From Mesorhizobium sp. NZP2077 (GTDB lineage Bacteria > Pseudomonadota > Alphaproteobacteria > Rhizobiales > Rhizobiaceae), in contig NZ_CP051293.1 of NCBI RefSeq assembly GCF_013170805.1, positions 1,742,001-1,806,000 on the forward strand: DNA of 64,000 bases, in the 5' to 3' direction. Below the pieces are notes generated by a model, which ran no database searches, had not been told where the DNA came from, and saw nothing but the letters and a program-made list of their open reading frames with translations. A program made the position numbers and the translations under genes. Positions within the stretch are counted from its first letter, which is position 1, and each line of letters opens with the position of its first letter. Positions 53,210 through 61,928 of this stretch are shown piece after piece.

Positions 53210-53830
53210 ATGGCCGATATCCGTTTCCACAAGCATGATCTGCCCGACCACACACATTACAATGTCGATGCAGTGGCCATCGACACCGAGACGCTCGGTC
53301 TGAACCCGCATCGCGACCGGTTGTGCGTGGTGCAGATTTCGCCTGGCGACGGCAGCGCCGACGTCATCCAGATCGCGCCCGGCCAGAAGAAGGCGCCGAA
53401 CCTCGTCAGTCTGCTGAGGAACCGCGCTGTAACCAAGCTGTTCCACTACGGGCGTTTCGACCTCGCCGTGCTCTACAATGCCTTTGGGGTGATGCCCGAA
53501 CCGGTGTTCTGCACCAAGATCGCGTCGCGGCTGACCCGCACCTATACCGACCGGCACGGGCTGAAGGACATCTGCTTCGAACTTCTCGGCGTCGGCCTTT
53601 CCAAGGCGCAGCAATCGTCGGACTGGGCGGCCGAAACCCTGTCGCCCGAGCAGCTCGAATATGCGGCCTCCGATGTGCTCTATCTGCACCGGTTGCGCGA
53701 TGTGCTGGCCGGACGACTGGCGCGCGATGGGCGCACAAAGGAAGCCGACGCCTGCTTCCGCTTCTTGCCGACACGGGCCAAGCTTGACCTGATGGGCTGG
53801 GACGAAGAGGATATTTTTGCGCACAGCTGA
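53210..53830 (+). CDS. rnd: RNase D-like 3'-5' exonuclease
   Basis: A 206-residue DEDDy exonuclease. Exo I is 'VAIDTETLGL', exo II is 'FHYGRFDLAVL' and exo III is 'YAASDVLYLHRL'. It lacks the HRDC domains of E. coli RNase D and corresponds to the short alphaproteobacterial form, which probably trims 3' ends of stable RNA. The start at 53210 has a GGAGAAG site. It is independent of the M20 gene, from which a small terminator separates it. Confidence 0.9.
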   Translation: MADIRFHKHDLPDHTHYNVDAVAIDTETLGLNPHRDRLCVVQISPGDGSADVIQIAPGQKKAPNLVSLLRNRAVTKLFHYGRFDLAVLYNAFGVMPEPVFCTKIASRLTRTYTDRHGLKDICFELLGVGLSKAQQSSDWAAETLSPEQLEYAASDVLYLHRLRDVLAGRLARDGRTKEADACFRFLPTRAKLDLMGWDEEDIFAHS

Positions 53831-53926
53831 TGGCCTGAGAGCGATCCTGGCCGGTGGCCAACTGGAACCAAGATGCCAGCCGCCGCGTTTTGTCGGCGCA
53901 GTTTCAACGGGTCAATGGGGGATAAG

Positions 53927-54130
53927 ATGGCCGACCGAAAGCCGATATCGACAGCGCCGACCGACGGCTCCAAGGTCTCCGTCATGTGGAAGGACAGCGA
54001 CGGCGTCGTCAACGAATCCATCGCGCAACATCGCGACGGCGGGTGGTGGGTCTATACCGACAGCAACACCCAGAAAAAGGTCGAGCCGACCAGCTGGCGG
54101 CCAGCCGCGAGCGACGATGACGACCAGTGA
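53927..54130 (+). CDS. small conserved hypothetical protein
   Basis: A 67-residue soluble protein, 'MADRKPISTAPTDGSKVSVMWKD...' followed by 'GGWWVYTDSNTQKKVEPTSW' and an acidic tail. The start at 53927 is chosen for the GGGGGAT site; ATG 53915 is also in frame. The 'ISTAPTDG' and 'W...DGGWW' pattern recalls small rhizobial proteins with a beta-sheet fold that sometimes occur in phage-derived settings. No function is known to me. Confidence 0.65.
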   Translation: MADRKPISTAPTDGSKVSVMWKDSDGVVNESIAQHRDGGWWVYTDSNTQKKVEPTSWRPAASDDDDQ

Positions 54131-54241
54131 GCGCGCCGCTGGCGAGCAAGGCTGCTTTCGCATAGCCTGAAGCCGTTGATATCGGGGCCGATTCGGAGCC
54201 TTCCGCTCCGTACTCGCCCTCTTGCTCGGAGGAAAATCGCC

Positions 54242-54496
54242 ATGGGCGTCGAAAGCCTGCTCGTTTTCATCATTATCGGTGCCGTCGCCGGCTGGCTTGC
54301 CGGTCTCATCGTTTCCGGCTTCGGCTTCGGCCTGATCGGCAACATCATTGTCGGCATTATCGGTGCCTTCATCGCCGGCTGGCTTTTTCCAAGGCTCGGC
54401 TTCGCCATCGGCGGCGGCATTCTCGCTGCCATCATCAACGCCACGATCGGCGCCATCATCCTTTTGGTGCTGGTGAAAGTCTTGAAGCGAGCGTGA
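54242..54496 (+). CDS. GlsB/YeaQ/YmgE-family small membrane protein
   Basis: An 84-residue inner-membrane protein with three hydrophobic helices and a Gly-rich core ('GAVAGWLAGLIVSGFGFGLIGNIIVGIIGAFIAGWLFP'). This matches the family named transglycosylase-associated, which is linked to envelope stress. The start at 54242 follows a GGAGG site. It is followed at 25 bp by another tiny membrane-protein gene. Confidence 0.9.
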   Translation: MGVESLLVFIIIGAVAGWLAGLIVSGFGFGLIGNIIVGIIGAFIAGWLFPRLGFAIGGGILAAIINATIGAIILLVLVKVLKRA

Positions 54497-54521
54497 GGCT
54501 CGATATCAGAAAGAGCGCGCC

Positions 54522-54668
54522 ATGAAGCAGAACACACTCTACCTCCTCGTTGGCGCGCTCGTCGTTGTGGTCATCGCGCTAGGCGCCTATGCCTACCGCG
54601 AGCAGACCAAGCCGAAAGGCGTCGAGCTCAAGATCGACGACAAGGGTATTTCGATCCAGCAGAACTGA
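54522..54668 (+). CDS. 48-residue membrane-anchored small protein
   Basis: Starts 'MKQNTLYLLVGALVVVVIALGAYAYREQ' (one membrane helix, residues 6-24) and ends 'KPKGVELKIDDKGISIQQN', a short hydrophilic tail. It lies 25 bp after the GlsB-type gene on the same strand, preceded by an AGAAAGAG site. I recall similar tiny proteins in other rhizobia. It is short enough to be missed by gene callers with a 60-residue limit. Confidence 0.72.
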   Translation: MKQNTLYLLVGALVVVVIALGAYAYREQTKPKGVELKIDDKGISIQQN

Positions 54669-54764
54669 GGTATTATCGACTGCCTGGTTTTCTGTATTTC
54701 GCGACGGCGAGCGAGCCGAAGCCAGTCCAAGGATCGCTCACGGAGTTCCAAATTGGTAGGTGAA

Positions 54765-55400
54765 TTGGAATTGTGGGCCGCGAAAGGGCGAGGAGCTCTC
54801 AAGAAAAAAGGCAAGTTCTTCGCTCTTCGGCCAACCTATCGAGGGGGGGCGACAGGCTTGGAATTGGAGAACAGAAAAGCTCTCGTCCAGCCGCCGCGAT
54901 TGATTTTAGGCCCAACCATTTTGGGAACATAAGGCTTTCCCGATTTTCCAGAGACACCTCGTCTCCGTCCGCAAAAGAAGTCTTATAAGAGGCCGCCGCG
55001 GGATCTTGAGGATTTCGAGAGTTATTGGTTGGTGTCTGAGCGACTTAAGACTGCCTTGGAAGAAACCGACAAAGAGGCGGTCGTCTTTGCTGAATGCGAA
55101 GTCTATCACATAAGCGGAAAACCAATTGAGCCAAAGCACTATCTCTGTGATGTCACCCGAGAGATTGATGCAGTTGATGAGGCGTCTTCAACTCTGAAGA
55201 TTGAATATCATCAAGGAGTCAAGATTTATGATCTCAGCGGACGTTCGATTTTAAACCTGAAGCTAGAATCTGTTGGCTCTGCGCACATTTTTCGACTTAA
55301 GAACACAGCCCTTGTGGTTTGCGACGCATCAGTTCGAGATACTTGTATTGCGGCGGGTATAAAAGATCCGGAACTTTTCACAGATATTTCAGCTTACTAA
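54765..55400 (+). pseudogene. broken DUF1629 (Imm11-like) immunity-type gene
   Basis: The reading frame is open on both sides of a single TAA at 54930-54932. Downstream it encodes 'GFPDFPETPRL', 'RPPRDLEDFESYWLVSERLKTALEETDKEAVVF', 'YLCDVTREIDAVDE' and 'VGSAHIFRLKNTALVVCDASVRDTCIAAGIKD', the C-terminal pattern of DUF1629 proteins, often found as immunity proteins of polymorphic toxins. Upstream, the same frame encodes a plausible N-terminal part ('GLELENRKALVQPPRLIL'), but no ATG. The DNA is clearly AT-richer than its surroundings, suggesting transfer. No toxin gene remains nearby. A short product from TTG 55029 is possible but would lack the N-terminus. Confidence 0.6.
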
Positions 55401-55572
55401 CGGGTATTCTGTCCCAGTTTGAGGGAAGAGCACGATCCCATCCTTGGGGACGGATTCAGAAATTCTTAAGGAATTTCAAAAGGGTGCATAAACCCTGCTT
55501 TAACGCGCCCTTAAACCGCCGCATCTACCCTCCAATCCGAGCGCCTAGGCACCGGGATATCAAGCACAACGC

Positions 55573-57852
55573 ATGGCGAACCGCAGAGACAGTCGCATCG
55601 AACCCAGCTTCGAGGGATCGCCACAGGCGCGATCCCAGCCGGGTCTTTCGGTGAGCGAGGAGGATCGCGTCGTGCCCAGCAACCGCAAAGCCTCCGCCAA
55701 ACGCAAATTGTCGAAGGCCAAATCGTCGCGCGGCGGGCGTGGCAGAAGCCGGCGCGGCCTATTCGGCGTGCTTGCCCGGCTGTTCTACTGGTGCTTCGTG
55801 CTCGCCATCTGGGGCGGCATCGCGGTGGCGGGCGTCGTCGTCTATTACGGCGCCAAGATGCCGGCGGCGACAACCTGGTCGATCCCCGACCGTGCCCCCA
55901 ACATCAAGATCGTTTCGGTCGATGGCCAGTTGCTCGCCAACAGGGGCATGAGCGGCGGCGAGGCCGTCGGCCTGCACGAAATGTCGCCCTATATTCCGGA
56001 AGCCGTCATCGCCATCGAGGACCGCCGGTTCTATTCGCATTTCGGTGTCGATCCGATCGGCCTGTCGCGCGCCATGGTGACCAACCTTATCGGCGGGCAT
56101 TTTTCGCAGGGCGGCTCGACGCTGACGCAGCAATTGGCGAAAAACCTGTTCCTGAAGCCCGACCGCACGCTGGAGCGCAAGGTGCAGGAGGTGCTGCTGG
56201 CGTTGTGGCTGGAGCACAAGCACACCAAGGACCAGATCCTCGAAATGTACCTCAACCGGGTCTATTTCGGCTCCGGCGCCTATGGTGTCGAGGCAGCGTC
56301 GCGGCGCTATTTCGGCAAGAGCGCGCGCGACGTCACGCTGTCGGAAGCAGCCCTGCTTGCCGGTCTGTTGAAGGCGCCATCGAAATTGTCGCCGGCACGC
56401 GATCCCAAGGCTGCCGAGGAGCGCTCGCAACTCGTGCTCGCGGCCATGCGCGATGAGGGCAAGATCAGCGACAAAGAGCTGAAGACGGCACTCAGCGCAC
56501 CGGCGACGCGTTCGCCGTCCTACTGGACGGGCTCGGAAAACTATGTCGCCGACACCATCATGGAAGAACTGCCCGACCTGATCGGCGATGTGCGCGGCGA
56601 CATCGTCGTCGACTCGACCGTCGACCTGAACCTGCAGAAGCTCGCCGAACAGTCGATCCGCCGGCTGATCGATGAGAGCGGCAAGAAGCTCAACGTCACC
56701 CAGGGCGCGCTGGTGTCGATCGACGATTCCGGCGCGGTGCGCGCCATGGTCGGCGGCTACGACTATTCGACCAGCCAGTTCGACCGCGCCTCTGAAGCGC
56801 GCCGCCAGCCGGGCTCGGCCTTCAAGCCGTTCGTCTATATGGCGGCACTCGAAGCCGGCCGTACGCCCGACAGCACGCGCAACGATGCGCCGATCAAGAT
56901 CGGCAACTGGACACCCGACAATTACGGCGGAAAGTACTTTGGCAAGGTCACCCTGGCGACAGCGCTGGCCAAATCGCTGAACTCGGTCGCCGCACAATTG
57001 ACCATGGAGGTCGGGCCGAACGCGGTGGTCGAGGCCGCGCACCGCATGGGCATCCAGTCCGATCTGCAGGCCAACACCTCGATCGCGCTCGGCACTTCGG
57101 AAGTCACGCCGCTGGAACTGACCTCGGCCTATGTGCCGTTCGCCAATGGCGGCTACAAGCCGGACATCCATTTCATCCGCCGCATTACCACCGCCGATGG
57201 CAAGGTTCTCTATGACAACGGCGGCGGCAATGCGCCCCGCGTGGTCAAACCCGAGATCGTCGGCATGATGAACTCGATGATGATGGGCACGGTAGAATTC
57301 GGCTCGGCAAAGAAGGCGGCTTTTGCCTGGCCGTCGGCCGGCAAGACCGGCACCAGCCAGAATTCGCGCGATGCGTGGTTCGTCGGCTACACCGCCAATC
57401 TCACCACCGGCGTGTGGTTCGGCAATGATGACGGCACTGCGATGAAGAAGGTCACCGGCGGCGCGCTGCCGGCGCAGGCCTGGCACGAATTCATGGTCGC
57501 GGCACATGAGGGTGTGCCGGTGCGGCCGCTGCCCGGCACCTGGAAATCGACGCCGGCCGATACGATCGTGCCCGACGACATACCTTCAGTCGACAACAAC
57601 CAGCCGGCGCCGGTTCCGTCAGCGTCGGTTGGCCAGCAGGCGCCAGCAGCGCCGCGAGCCGCTCCCGTTGCTCAGGCGCCAGCGCCGGCGCGCGTGGCGC
57701 GGCCTGCTCAGACCGTCGATGCCGATGGCTTCAACATGCCTGCGGATGACGGCACAACGGCTTCAGTCGGGCACCCGGTGCCGCCGGGCAGTGTCGGCGG
57801 TCCACTGAAGAAGAAGCGGACCTCGATCCTGGATATTCTGGGCGGCGGCTGA
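55573..57852 (+). CDS. mrcA: class A penicillin-binding protein (PBP1A family)
   Basis: A 759-residue bifunctional peptidoglycan synthase. A basic cytoplasmic region (1-65) and one membrane helix (about 68-92) are followed by the glycosyltransferase domain with catalytic Glu in 'AIEDRRFYSHFGVD', 'QGGSTLTQQLAKNLF' and 'RKVQEVLLALWLE'. The transpeptidase domain has 'PGSAFKPF' (SxxK), 'KSLNSVA' (SxN) and 'AGKTGTSQ'. The tail after about residue 660 is Pro/Ala-rich and ends 'KKKRTSILDILGGG'. It is monocistronic as far as visible. Confidence 0.93.
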   Translation: MANRRDSRIEPSFEGSPQARSQPGLSVSEEDRVVPSNRKASAKRKLSKAKSSRGGRGRSRRGLFGVLARLFYWCFVLAIWGGIAVAGVVVYYGAKMPAATTWSIPDRAPNIKIVSVDGQLLANRGMSGGEAVGLHEMSPYIPEAVIAIEDRRFYSHFGVDPIGLSRAMVTNLIGGHFSQGGSTLTQQLAKNLFLKPDRTLERKVQEVLLALWLEHKHTKDQILEMYLNRVYFGSGAYGVEAASRRYFGKSARDVTLSEAALLAGLLKAPSKLSPARDPKAAEERSQLVLAAMRDEGKISDKELKTALSAPATRSPSYWTGSENYVADTIMEELPDLIGDVRGDIVVDSTVDLNLQKLAEQSIRRLIDESGKKLNVTQGALVSIDDSGAVRAMVGGYDYSTSQFDRASEARRQPGSAFKPFVYMAALEAGRTPDSTRNDAPIKIGNWTPDNYGGKYFGKVTLATALAKSLNSVAAQLTMEVGPNAVVEAAHRMGIQSDLQANTSIALGTSEVTPLELTSAYVPFANGGYKPDIHFIRRITTADGKVLYDNGGGNAPRVVKPEIVGMMNSMMMGTVEFGSAKKAAFAWPSAGKTGTSQNSRDAWFVGYTANLTTGVWFGNDDGTAMKKVTGGALPAQAWHEFMVAAHEGVPVRPLPGTWKSTPADTIVPDDIPSVDNNQPAPVPSASVGQQAPAAPRAAPVAQAPAPARVARPAQTVDADGFNMPADDGTTASVGHPVPPGSVGGPLKKKRTSILDILGGG

Positions 57853-57930
57853 TGCTGTCACCCGAGCGGCGTCAATCCGCCTCTCGCCACCGTCGCGGCG
57901 TTCCGCTACATCTCCCCGCGGAGATCTGAC

Positions 57931-58683
57931 ATGGCTGAACCTGACACCAGAAAAACCATTGTGCTGACCGGCGCCAGCCGCGGCATTGGTCACGCCACGG
58001 TCAAGCGCTTTTCGCGCGAGGGCTGGCGCGTCATCACCTGTTCACGCCAGGCCTTTGCCGAGGATTGCCCGTGGCCGGCAGGCCCGGAGGACCATATCAA
58101 GGTCGATCTCGCCGACCAGGAAGATGTCGGCGTCGCCGTCTCGGAGATACGCCATCGGCTGGAAGCGCATGGCGGCCAGTTGCACGCGCTGGTCAACAAT
58201 GCCGGCATTTCACCGAAGCTCAAGGACGGCAACAGCCGCATGGACTCGATCGACACGCCGATGCATGTCTGGCGTGACGTGTTCCAGGTCAATTTCTTCG
58301 CGCCGATCATGCTCGCGCGGGGGTTGTTCAAAGAGTTAGCCGCGGCCAAGGGCTCGATCGTCAACGTCACCTCGATCGCCGGTACCCGCGTGCATCCTTT
58401 CGCCGGCACTGCCTATGCGACATCGAAGGCCGCACTCGGCTCGCTGACGCGCGAAATGGCGCATGATTTCGGCCCGCACGGCATCCGCGTCAACGCCATC
58501 GCGCCGGGCGAGATCGACACCGCGATCCTGTCGCCAGGCACGGACAAGATCGTCGAGACAATCCCAATGCGGCGGCTCGGCAAAACGGCCGAGGTCGCCG
58601 ACATTATCTTTTTCCTGTGCTCGCAGCAGGCGTCCTATGTGACGGGCTCGGAAATCCACATCAATGGCGGCCAGCACGTCTAA
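57931..58683 (+). CDS. short-chain dehydrogenase/reductase
   Basis: A 250-residue classical SDR. The nucleotide motif is 'TGASRGIGHATV' (about 13-24), 'NNAGIS' is near 90, the catalytic Ser is in 'NVTSIAGTR' and the Tyr-x3-Lys is 'YATSK'. The C-terminal part 'FLCSQQASYVTGSEIHINGGQHV' is typical of 3-oxoacyl-ACP reductase-like SDRs. The substrate is unknown. A palindromic repeat begins at its stop codon. Confidence 0.9.
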   Translation: MAEPDTRKTIVLTGASRGIGHATVKRFSREGWRVITCSRQAFAEDCPWPAGPEDHIKVDLADQEDVGVAVSEIRHRLEAHGGQLHALVNNAGISPKLKDGNSRMDSIDTPMHVWRDVFQVNFFAPIMLARGLFKELAAAKGSIVNVTSIAGTRVHPFAGTAYATSKAALGSLTREMAHDFGPHGIRVNAIAPGEIDTAILSPGTDKIVETIPMRRLGKTAEVADIIFFLCSQQASYVTGSEIHINGGQHV

Positions 58684-58730
58684 TGCATGTCGCCCAAAAG
58701 TGGCCCCGGTTTTGGGAGAACGACATGCAT
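58683..58730. repeat. 48-bp palindromic dispersed repeat, copy 2 (inverted)
   Basis: ATGCATGTCGCCCAAAAGTG...TTTGGGAGAACGACATGCAT, the inverted near-copy of 51599-51645, differing by one base in the GGGACGAC/GGGCGAC segment plus the edges. It begins directly at the SDR stop codon. Confidence 0.8.
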
Positions 58731-58742
58731 AAAAATAAAGAC

Positions 58743-58786
58743 CTAAAGCGCGTCGCATAAATCCGTTCAGACGCGACGCGCTTTAG
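58743..58786. repeat. palindromic repeat with CTAAAGCGCGTCGC arms
   Basis: CTAAAGCGCGTCGC and GCGACGCGCTTTAG-type arms enclose ATAAATCCGTTCAGAC. It is another element I recall as common in Mesorhizobium intergenic DNA. It lies between convergent genes next to the previous repeat and may work as a terminator for both. Confidence 0.6.
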
Positions 58787-58789
58787 ACG

Positions 58790-59974
58790 TCAGATCGTCC
58801 TCGCCCGCCCCGCAAGGCTTCCCAGGACCGCCATCAGCAAGGTGATGATGGCGCAGGCGCCCAGGGCCAGGCTCCAGTTCCCGGTCGCGTCATGGGCAAG
58901 ACCGGCCAGCGGCGGGCCTGCGGCGGCCAGCGAGTAGCCCAGGCATTGCGCCATTCCCGACAGCGCTGCCGCCTCCTGGCTGTGCGAGGCCCTCAGGCTG
59001 ACGAAGGAGAGACCCAGCATGAAGGCGGCACCGGCGCCGAAACCGAACAGCGCGATCCAAAGGGCTGCGAGCGCCGGAAGCTGCCAGAGGCCGAGCAGCG
59101 AGAGGCATGTGGTCAGTGCCATGCCGATGGCCATGGCGCGCTGGTCCCTCATGCGCTTGACGGCGGTGCCGAGCAGCAGGCCGGGGATCGCGATTGCCAG
59201 CTGACAGAGCCCATGCAGCGAGCCCGCCGTCGCTGCCGAATATCCTGCCTCCGCCAGGATCGCGGGCAACCATCCGACGATCACGTAGAAGACCAGCGAG
59301 GTAAGGCCAAGAAAGCCCGTTACCTGCCAGGCAAGGGCCGAGCGCCAGAGGTGTCCGCGGTCATGTGAGGACGATGCCGCGCGCTCCGGGGCGGCGGGCA
59401 TTTGAAGCTGGGGCACCCAGGCAATCAGGGCGGCGACTGGAAAGATCAGCGTGCAGGCAAGCGACAGACGCCAGTTCGACCCCGGCAATTGAGCGAGCGG
59501 GATCGCTGCCGTCGATGCCAATGCCTGCGAAAGCCCGGACACGATGGCATAGAAGCCGGTCAGGCTGGCGACCCGGTTGGGAAAATCGCGTTTCAGCAAG
59601 CCTGGCAGCAGGACGTTGGCGACAGCAATCCCCGCCCCAATCGTACCGGTGCCGACGAACAGCGCCCAGAGGGGGCTGGTCGCGCGCAGGACAATGCCGG
59701 TCGCGACAACAAGCAGCGCTGCGAATAACGACCTTTCGATGCCGTATCGGCGCGCCAGGCCGGCCGCGAAAGGCGAGATCGCCGCGAACGCCAGCAAGGG
59801 AAGGGTGGTCAGCAGTCCTGCCTCAGTGGCGCTGATGCCGCTGGTTTGCCGGATCATGCCGAGCATCGGCGCCACGCCTGTGATGGGCGCGCGAAGCGTC
59901 GAGGCGATCAGCATGACGCCGATCAGGAGAAGCCCCTGGCCGCTGGATGTTCTGACAATTTCTCTAACCGTCAT
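58790..59974 (-). CDS. MFS transporter of the CynX/NimT (cyanate transporter-like) type
   Basis: A 394-residue inner-membrane carrier with about 12 helices. The N-terminus 'LLLIGVMLIASTLRAPITGVAPML' and 'GLARRYGIERSLFAALLVVATGIVLR' fit the CynX group. The substrate is unknown: cyanate, 2-nitroimidazole or other small anions are transported by relatives. The start at 59974 has an AGGGG site. The frame is open for 31 residues upstream, but these are not membrane-like. A quinone-oxidoreductase gene follows on the same strand side (60092-61012). Confidence 0.82.
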   Translation of the reverse strand: MTVREIVRTSSGQGLLLIGVMLIASTLRAPITGVAPMLGMIRQTSGISATEAGLLTTLPLLAFAAISPFAAGLARRYGIERSLFAALLVVATGIVLRATSPLWALFVGTGTIGAGIAVANVLLPGLLKRDFPNRVASLTGFYAIVSGLSQALASTAAIPLAQLPGSNWRLSLACTLIFPVAALIAWVPQLQMPAAPERAASSSHDRGHLWRSALAWQVTGFLGLTSLVFYVIVGWLPAILAEAGYSAATAGSLHGLCQLAIAIPGLLLGTAVKRMRDQRAMAIGMALTTCLSLLGLWQLPALAALWIALFGFGAGAAFMLGLSFVSLRASHSQEAAALSGMAQCLGYSLAAAGPPLAGLAHDATGNWSLALGACAIITLLMAVLGSLAGRARTI

Positions 59975-60091
59975 TGGAGACCCCTGACCTGGTGTTGGCG
60001 CCTGGGCGCTTTGATTTACGTGTTGCGGATGAATATCGTCAGCCGTCTCCAGCCCATGCCGGGGCACGGGCCGCCGACCAGAACGGCCGGC

Positions 60092-61012
60092 TTATCCGGC
60101 TATGGTGAGAACAGCCTTGCCGCTGAAGCTGCGCTGTCGCAGGGCGTCGAGGGCCTGGGCGATATCCGTCCACGGCACGGTCAAAGCCACGCGGGTCTCC
60201 AGCGGGCCGGCTGCGACCAGGGCGAGCAGCGAGGCGATATCAGCGCCAATGCCCGAGCCGGACGTGTAGTAGGCAAACGTCTGCAGCCTCGCGCCCTCAT
60301 GGCCCGGAACGAACTGGCGGAAGCCAACCGGCGTCAGTTCGCCGCTGCTCGAACCGAACATGACGATGGTCCCGCCAGGGGCGATTCGTTCGATCGCGTG
60401 GGCGAGGCTTTGGCCGCCGACCGACTCGGTGATCAGCGAAAACGGCCCCTCGGCCCGCTCGATCAACTCGACGACCTGCCCGGCTCCGAGGCCAAGGAGA
60501 TCGTCGGCATGCCGGGCGTCGGCGATCGCGGTCACCGACGCGCCTTGCTCCCGGGCGATCTGGATCTGGAAACGGCCGACCGCACCGCTCGCACCGGTGA
60601 TCAGCACCTGCTGGCCGGCGAGGTCACCGCCATGGCGCAACGTCCTTAGTGCCGTCGTGCCGGCGACCGGAAGCGTGGCCGCCGAAACGAAGCCGACCTC
60701 CTCGGGCAGGACGGCGAGACGCTCGGTCGGAACGGCGACACGCTCGGCCCAGCCGGTTTCGTCGACCAAGGCCACAACCCTTGTGCCCACGGCCGGCCCG
60801 GAGCCATCAGCTGCCGCCCGTTCGACGACCCCGACGACGTCCTGGCCAGGTATCCAGCCGTCCGGGCGTATGGTGAGCAGGCGCAGTTCGCCACGGTTCA
60901 ACGAGGTTGCGTGGACCGAGACCAGCGCTTCGTTCGCGCAAGGTTGTGGCTCGTCCACCTCGGCGAGTTTCAATCTGGCTGCGTTAACGGAAGAGACGGT
61001 AAGCGCGAGCAT
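60092..61012 (-). CDS. zinc-free MDR quinone oxidoreductase-like protein
   Basis: A 306-residue NADPH-dependent medium-chain reductase. It has 'GQDVVGVVERA' where zinc enzymes have GHE, and the dinucleotide site 'LITGASGAVGRFQIQIAREQGA' (about 135-156). It belongs to the quinone oxidoreductase (QOR) group, which reduces quinones or enones. It is divergent from an AraC-type regulator 103 bp away and probably under its control, together with the MFS gene downstream (24-117 bp gap). Confidence 0.88.
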   Translation of the reverse strand: MLALTVSSVNAARLKLAEVDEPQPCANEALVSVHATSLNRGELRLLTIRPDGWIPGQDVVGVVERAAADGSGPAVGTRVVALVDETGWAERVAVPTERLAVLPEEVGFVSAATLPVAGTTALRTLRHGGDLAGQQVLITGASGAVGRFQIQIAREQGASVTAIADARHADDLLGLGAGQVVELIERAEGPFSLITESVGGQSLAHAIERIAPGGTIVMFGSSSGELTPVGFRQFVPGHEGARLQTFAYYTSGSGIGADIASLLALVAAGPLETRVALTVPWTDIAQALDALRQRSFSGKAVLTIAG

Positions 61013-61115
61013 GGGTACACCTTTGCCAATTGTGGCGACAACGACCCAAGCCTATCGATTTGTGTTGGCGAATAATCTAGATATAAAGGCAATCAATCGC
61101 TAGAAGTCGTCAATC

Positions 61116-61928
61116 ATGAAACAACCCCTTCGCTATCCTTGGCTCGATTTCGATGTGGATGAGCTTTCAGCGCCGGCGATTGCCGTGCGCGTCGACATCC
61201 CCGAAACCAGAGCGGAGGTATCGGCCCATTGGCATCGCAAGGGGCAACTCGTCTTCGCGCTCGGCGGCGGTGTCACCTGCCGCGTCCCCAGCGGCCTGTG
61301 GATGGTGCCGCCGCATTGCGGCGTGTGGGTGCCGAGCCGCATGGAACACAGCAACATAGCGACGGCCAATGCCCGGATTTTCTTCGTTTACATCGAGCCC
61401 GGTGCTGCCGAACTGCCGGATCGATGCTGCACGCTTTCGATCTCGCCGCTGCTGCGCGAACTCATCATCGAGCTGTCGGACTGCGCGCCGGACGATGCGA
61501 GGTGCGCTTTCCTGGGAAGGGTCCTGCTTGCCGAACTGCCTGATATGCCTGTCCAGCAATTGCATCTGCCGATCTCCTCCGAGCCGCGCTTGCGGCGGAT
61601 CGCCGAAGCGCTGGCGGACGATCCCGCTGACCGCAGCACGCTGGCGGAGTGGGCCAATCGCGTCGCGCTCAGCGAGAGCAGTCTCGCGCGTCTCGTCGTC
61701 AAGGAGACTGGCTTGAGCTTCGGCCGCTGGCGCCAGCAATTGCACTTGGTCGTTGCGATCAGGGAGCTGGCTTCGGGCGCAAGTGTCCAGCGGGTTTCGG
61801 GTGATCTCGGCTATGAATCCGTCACAGCCTTCATCACAATGTTCAAAAAGGCGCTCGGCAAGCCTCCCGCACAATATCTCAGCAGCATCGCTGAGAACGG
61901 CGGTTCTGCGTTCGTGCGATCAGTTTAG
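61116..61928 (+). CDS. AraC-family regulator with N-terminal cupin
   Basis: 270 residues. The N-terminal cupin domain (about 20-110) contains 'HWHRKGQLVFALGGGVTCRV' and 'WMVPPHCGVWVPSRMEH'. The C-terminal AraC DNA-binding domain (about 160-260) has two helix-turn-helix segments, 'TLAEWANRVALSESSLARLVVKETGLSFGRWR' and 'VQRVSGDLGYESVTAFITMFKKALGKPPAQYL'. It is divergent from the QOR gene, its likely target. Its stop overlaps the end of the convergent antiporter gene by 4 bp. Confidence 0.9.
   Translation: MKQPLRYPWLDFDVDELSAPAIAVRVDIPETRAEVSAHWHRKGQLVFALGGGVTCRVPSGLWMVPPHCGVWVPSRMEHSNIATANARIFFVYIEPGAAELPDRCCTLSISPLLRELIIELSDCAPDDARCAFLGRVLLAELPDMPVQQLHLPISSEPRLRRIAEALADDPADRSTLAEWANRVALSESSLARLVVKETGLSFGRWRQQLHLVVAIRELASGASVQRVSGDLGYESVTAFITMFKKALGKPPAQYLSSIAENGGSAFVRSV

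Noticed and set aside
55759..57507. 582-codon open frame on the minus strand inside the penicillin-binding protein gene
   Set aside because: It mirrors the codon pattern of the real gene, which has all catalytic motifs. Its product is Arg/His/Asp-rich noise.
60092..61928. Divergent quinone oxidoreductase/AraC pair as something novel
   Set aside because: This is a common arrangement in soil bacteria, and I see no unusual motif between the genes.
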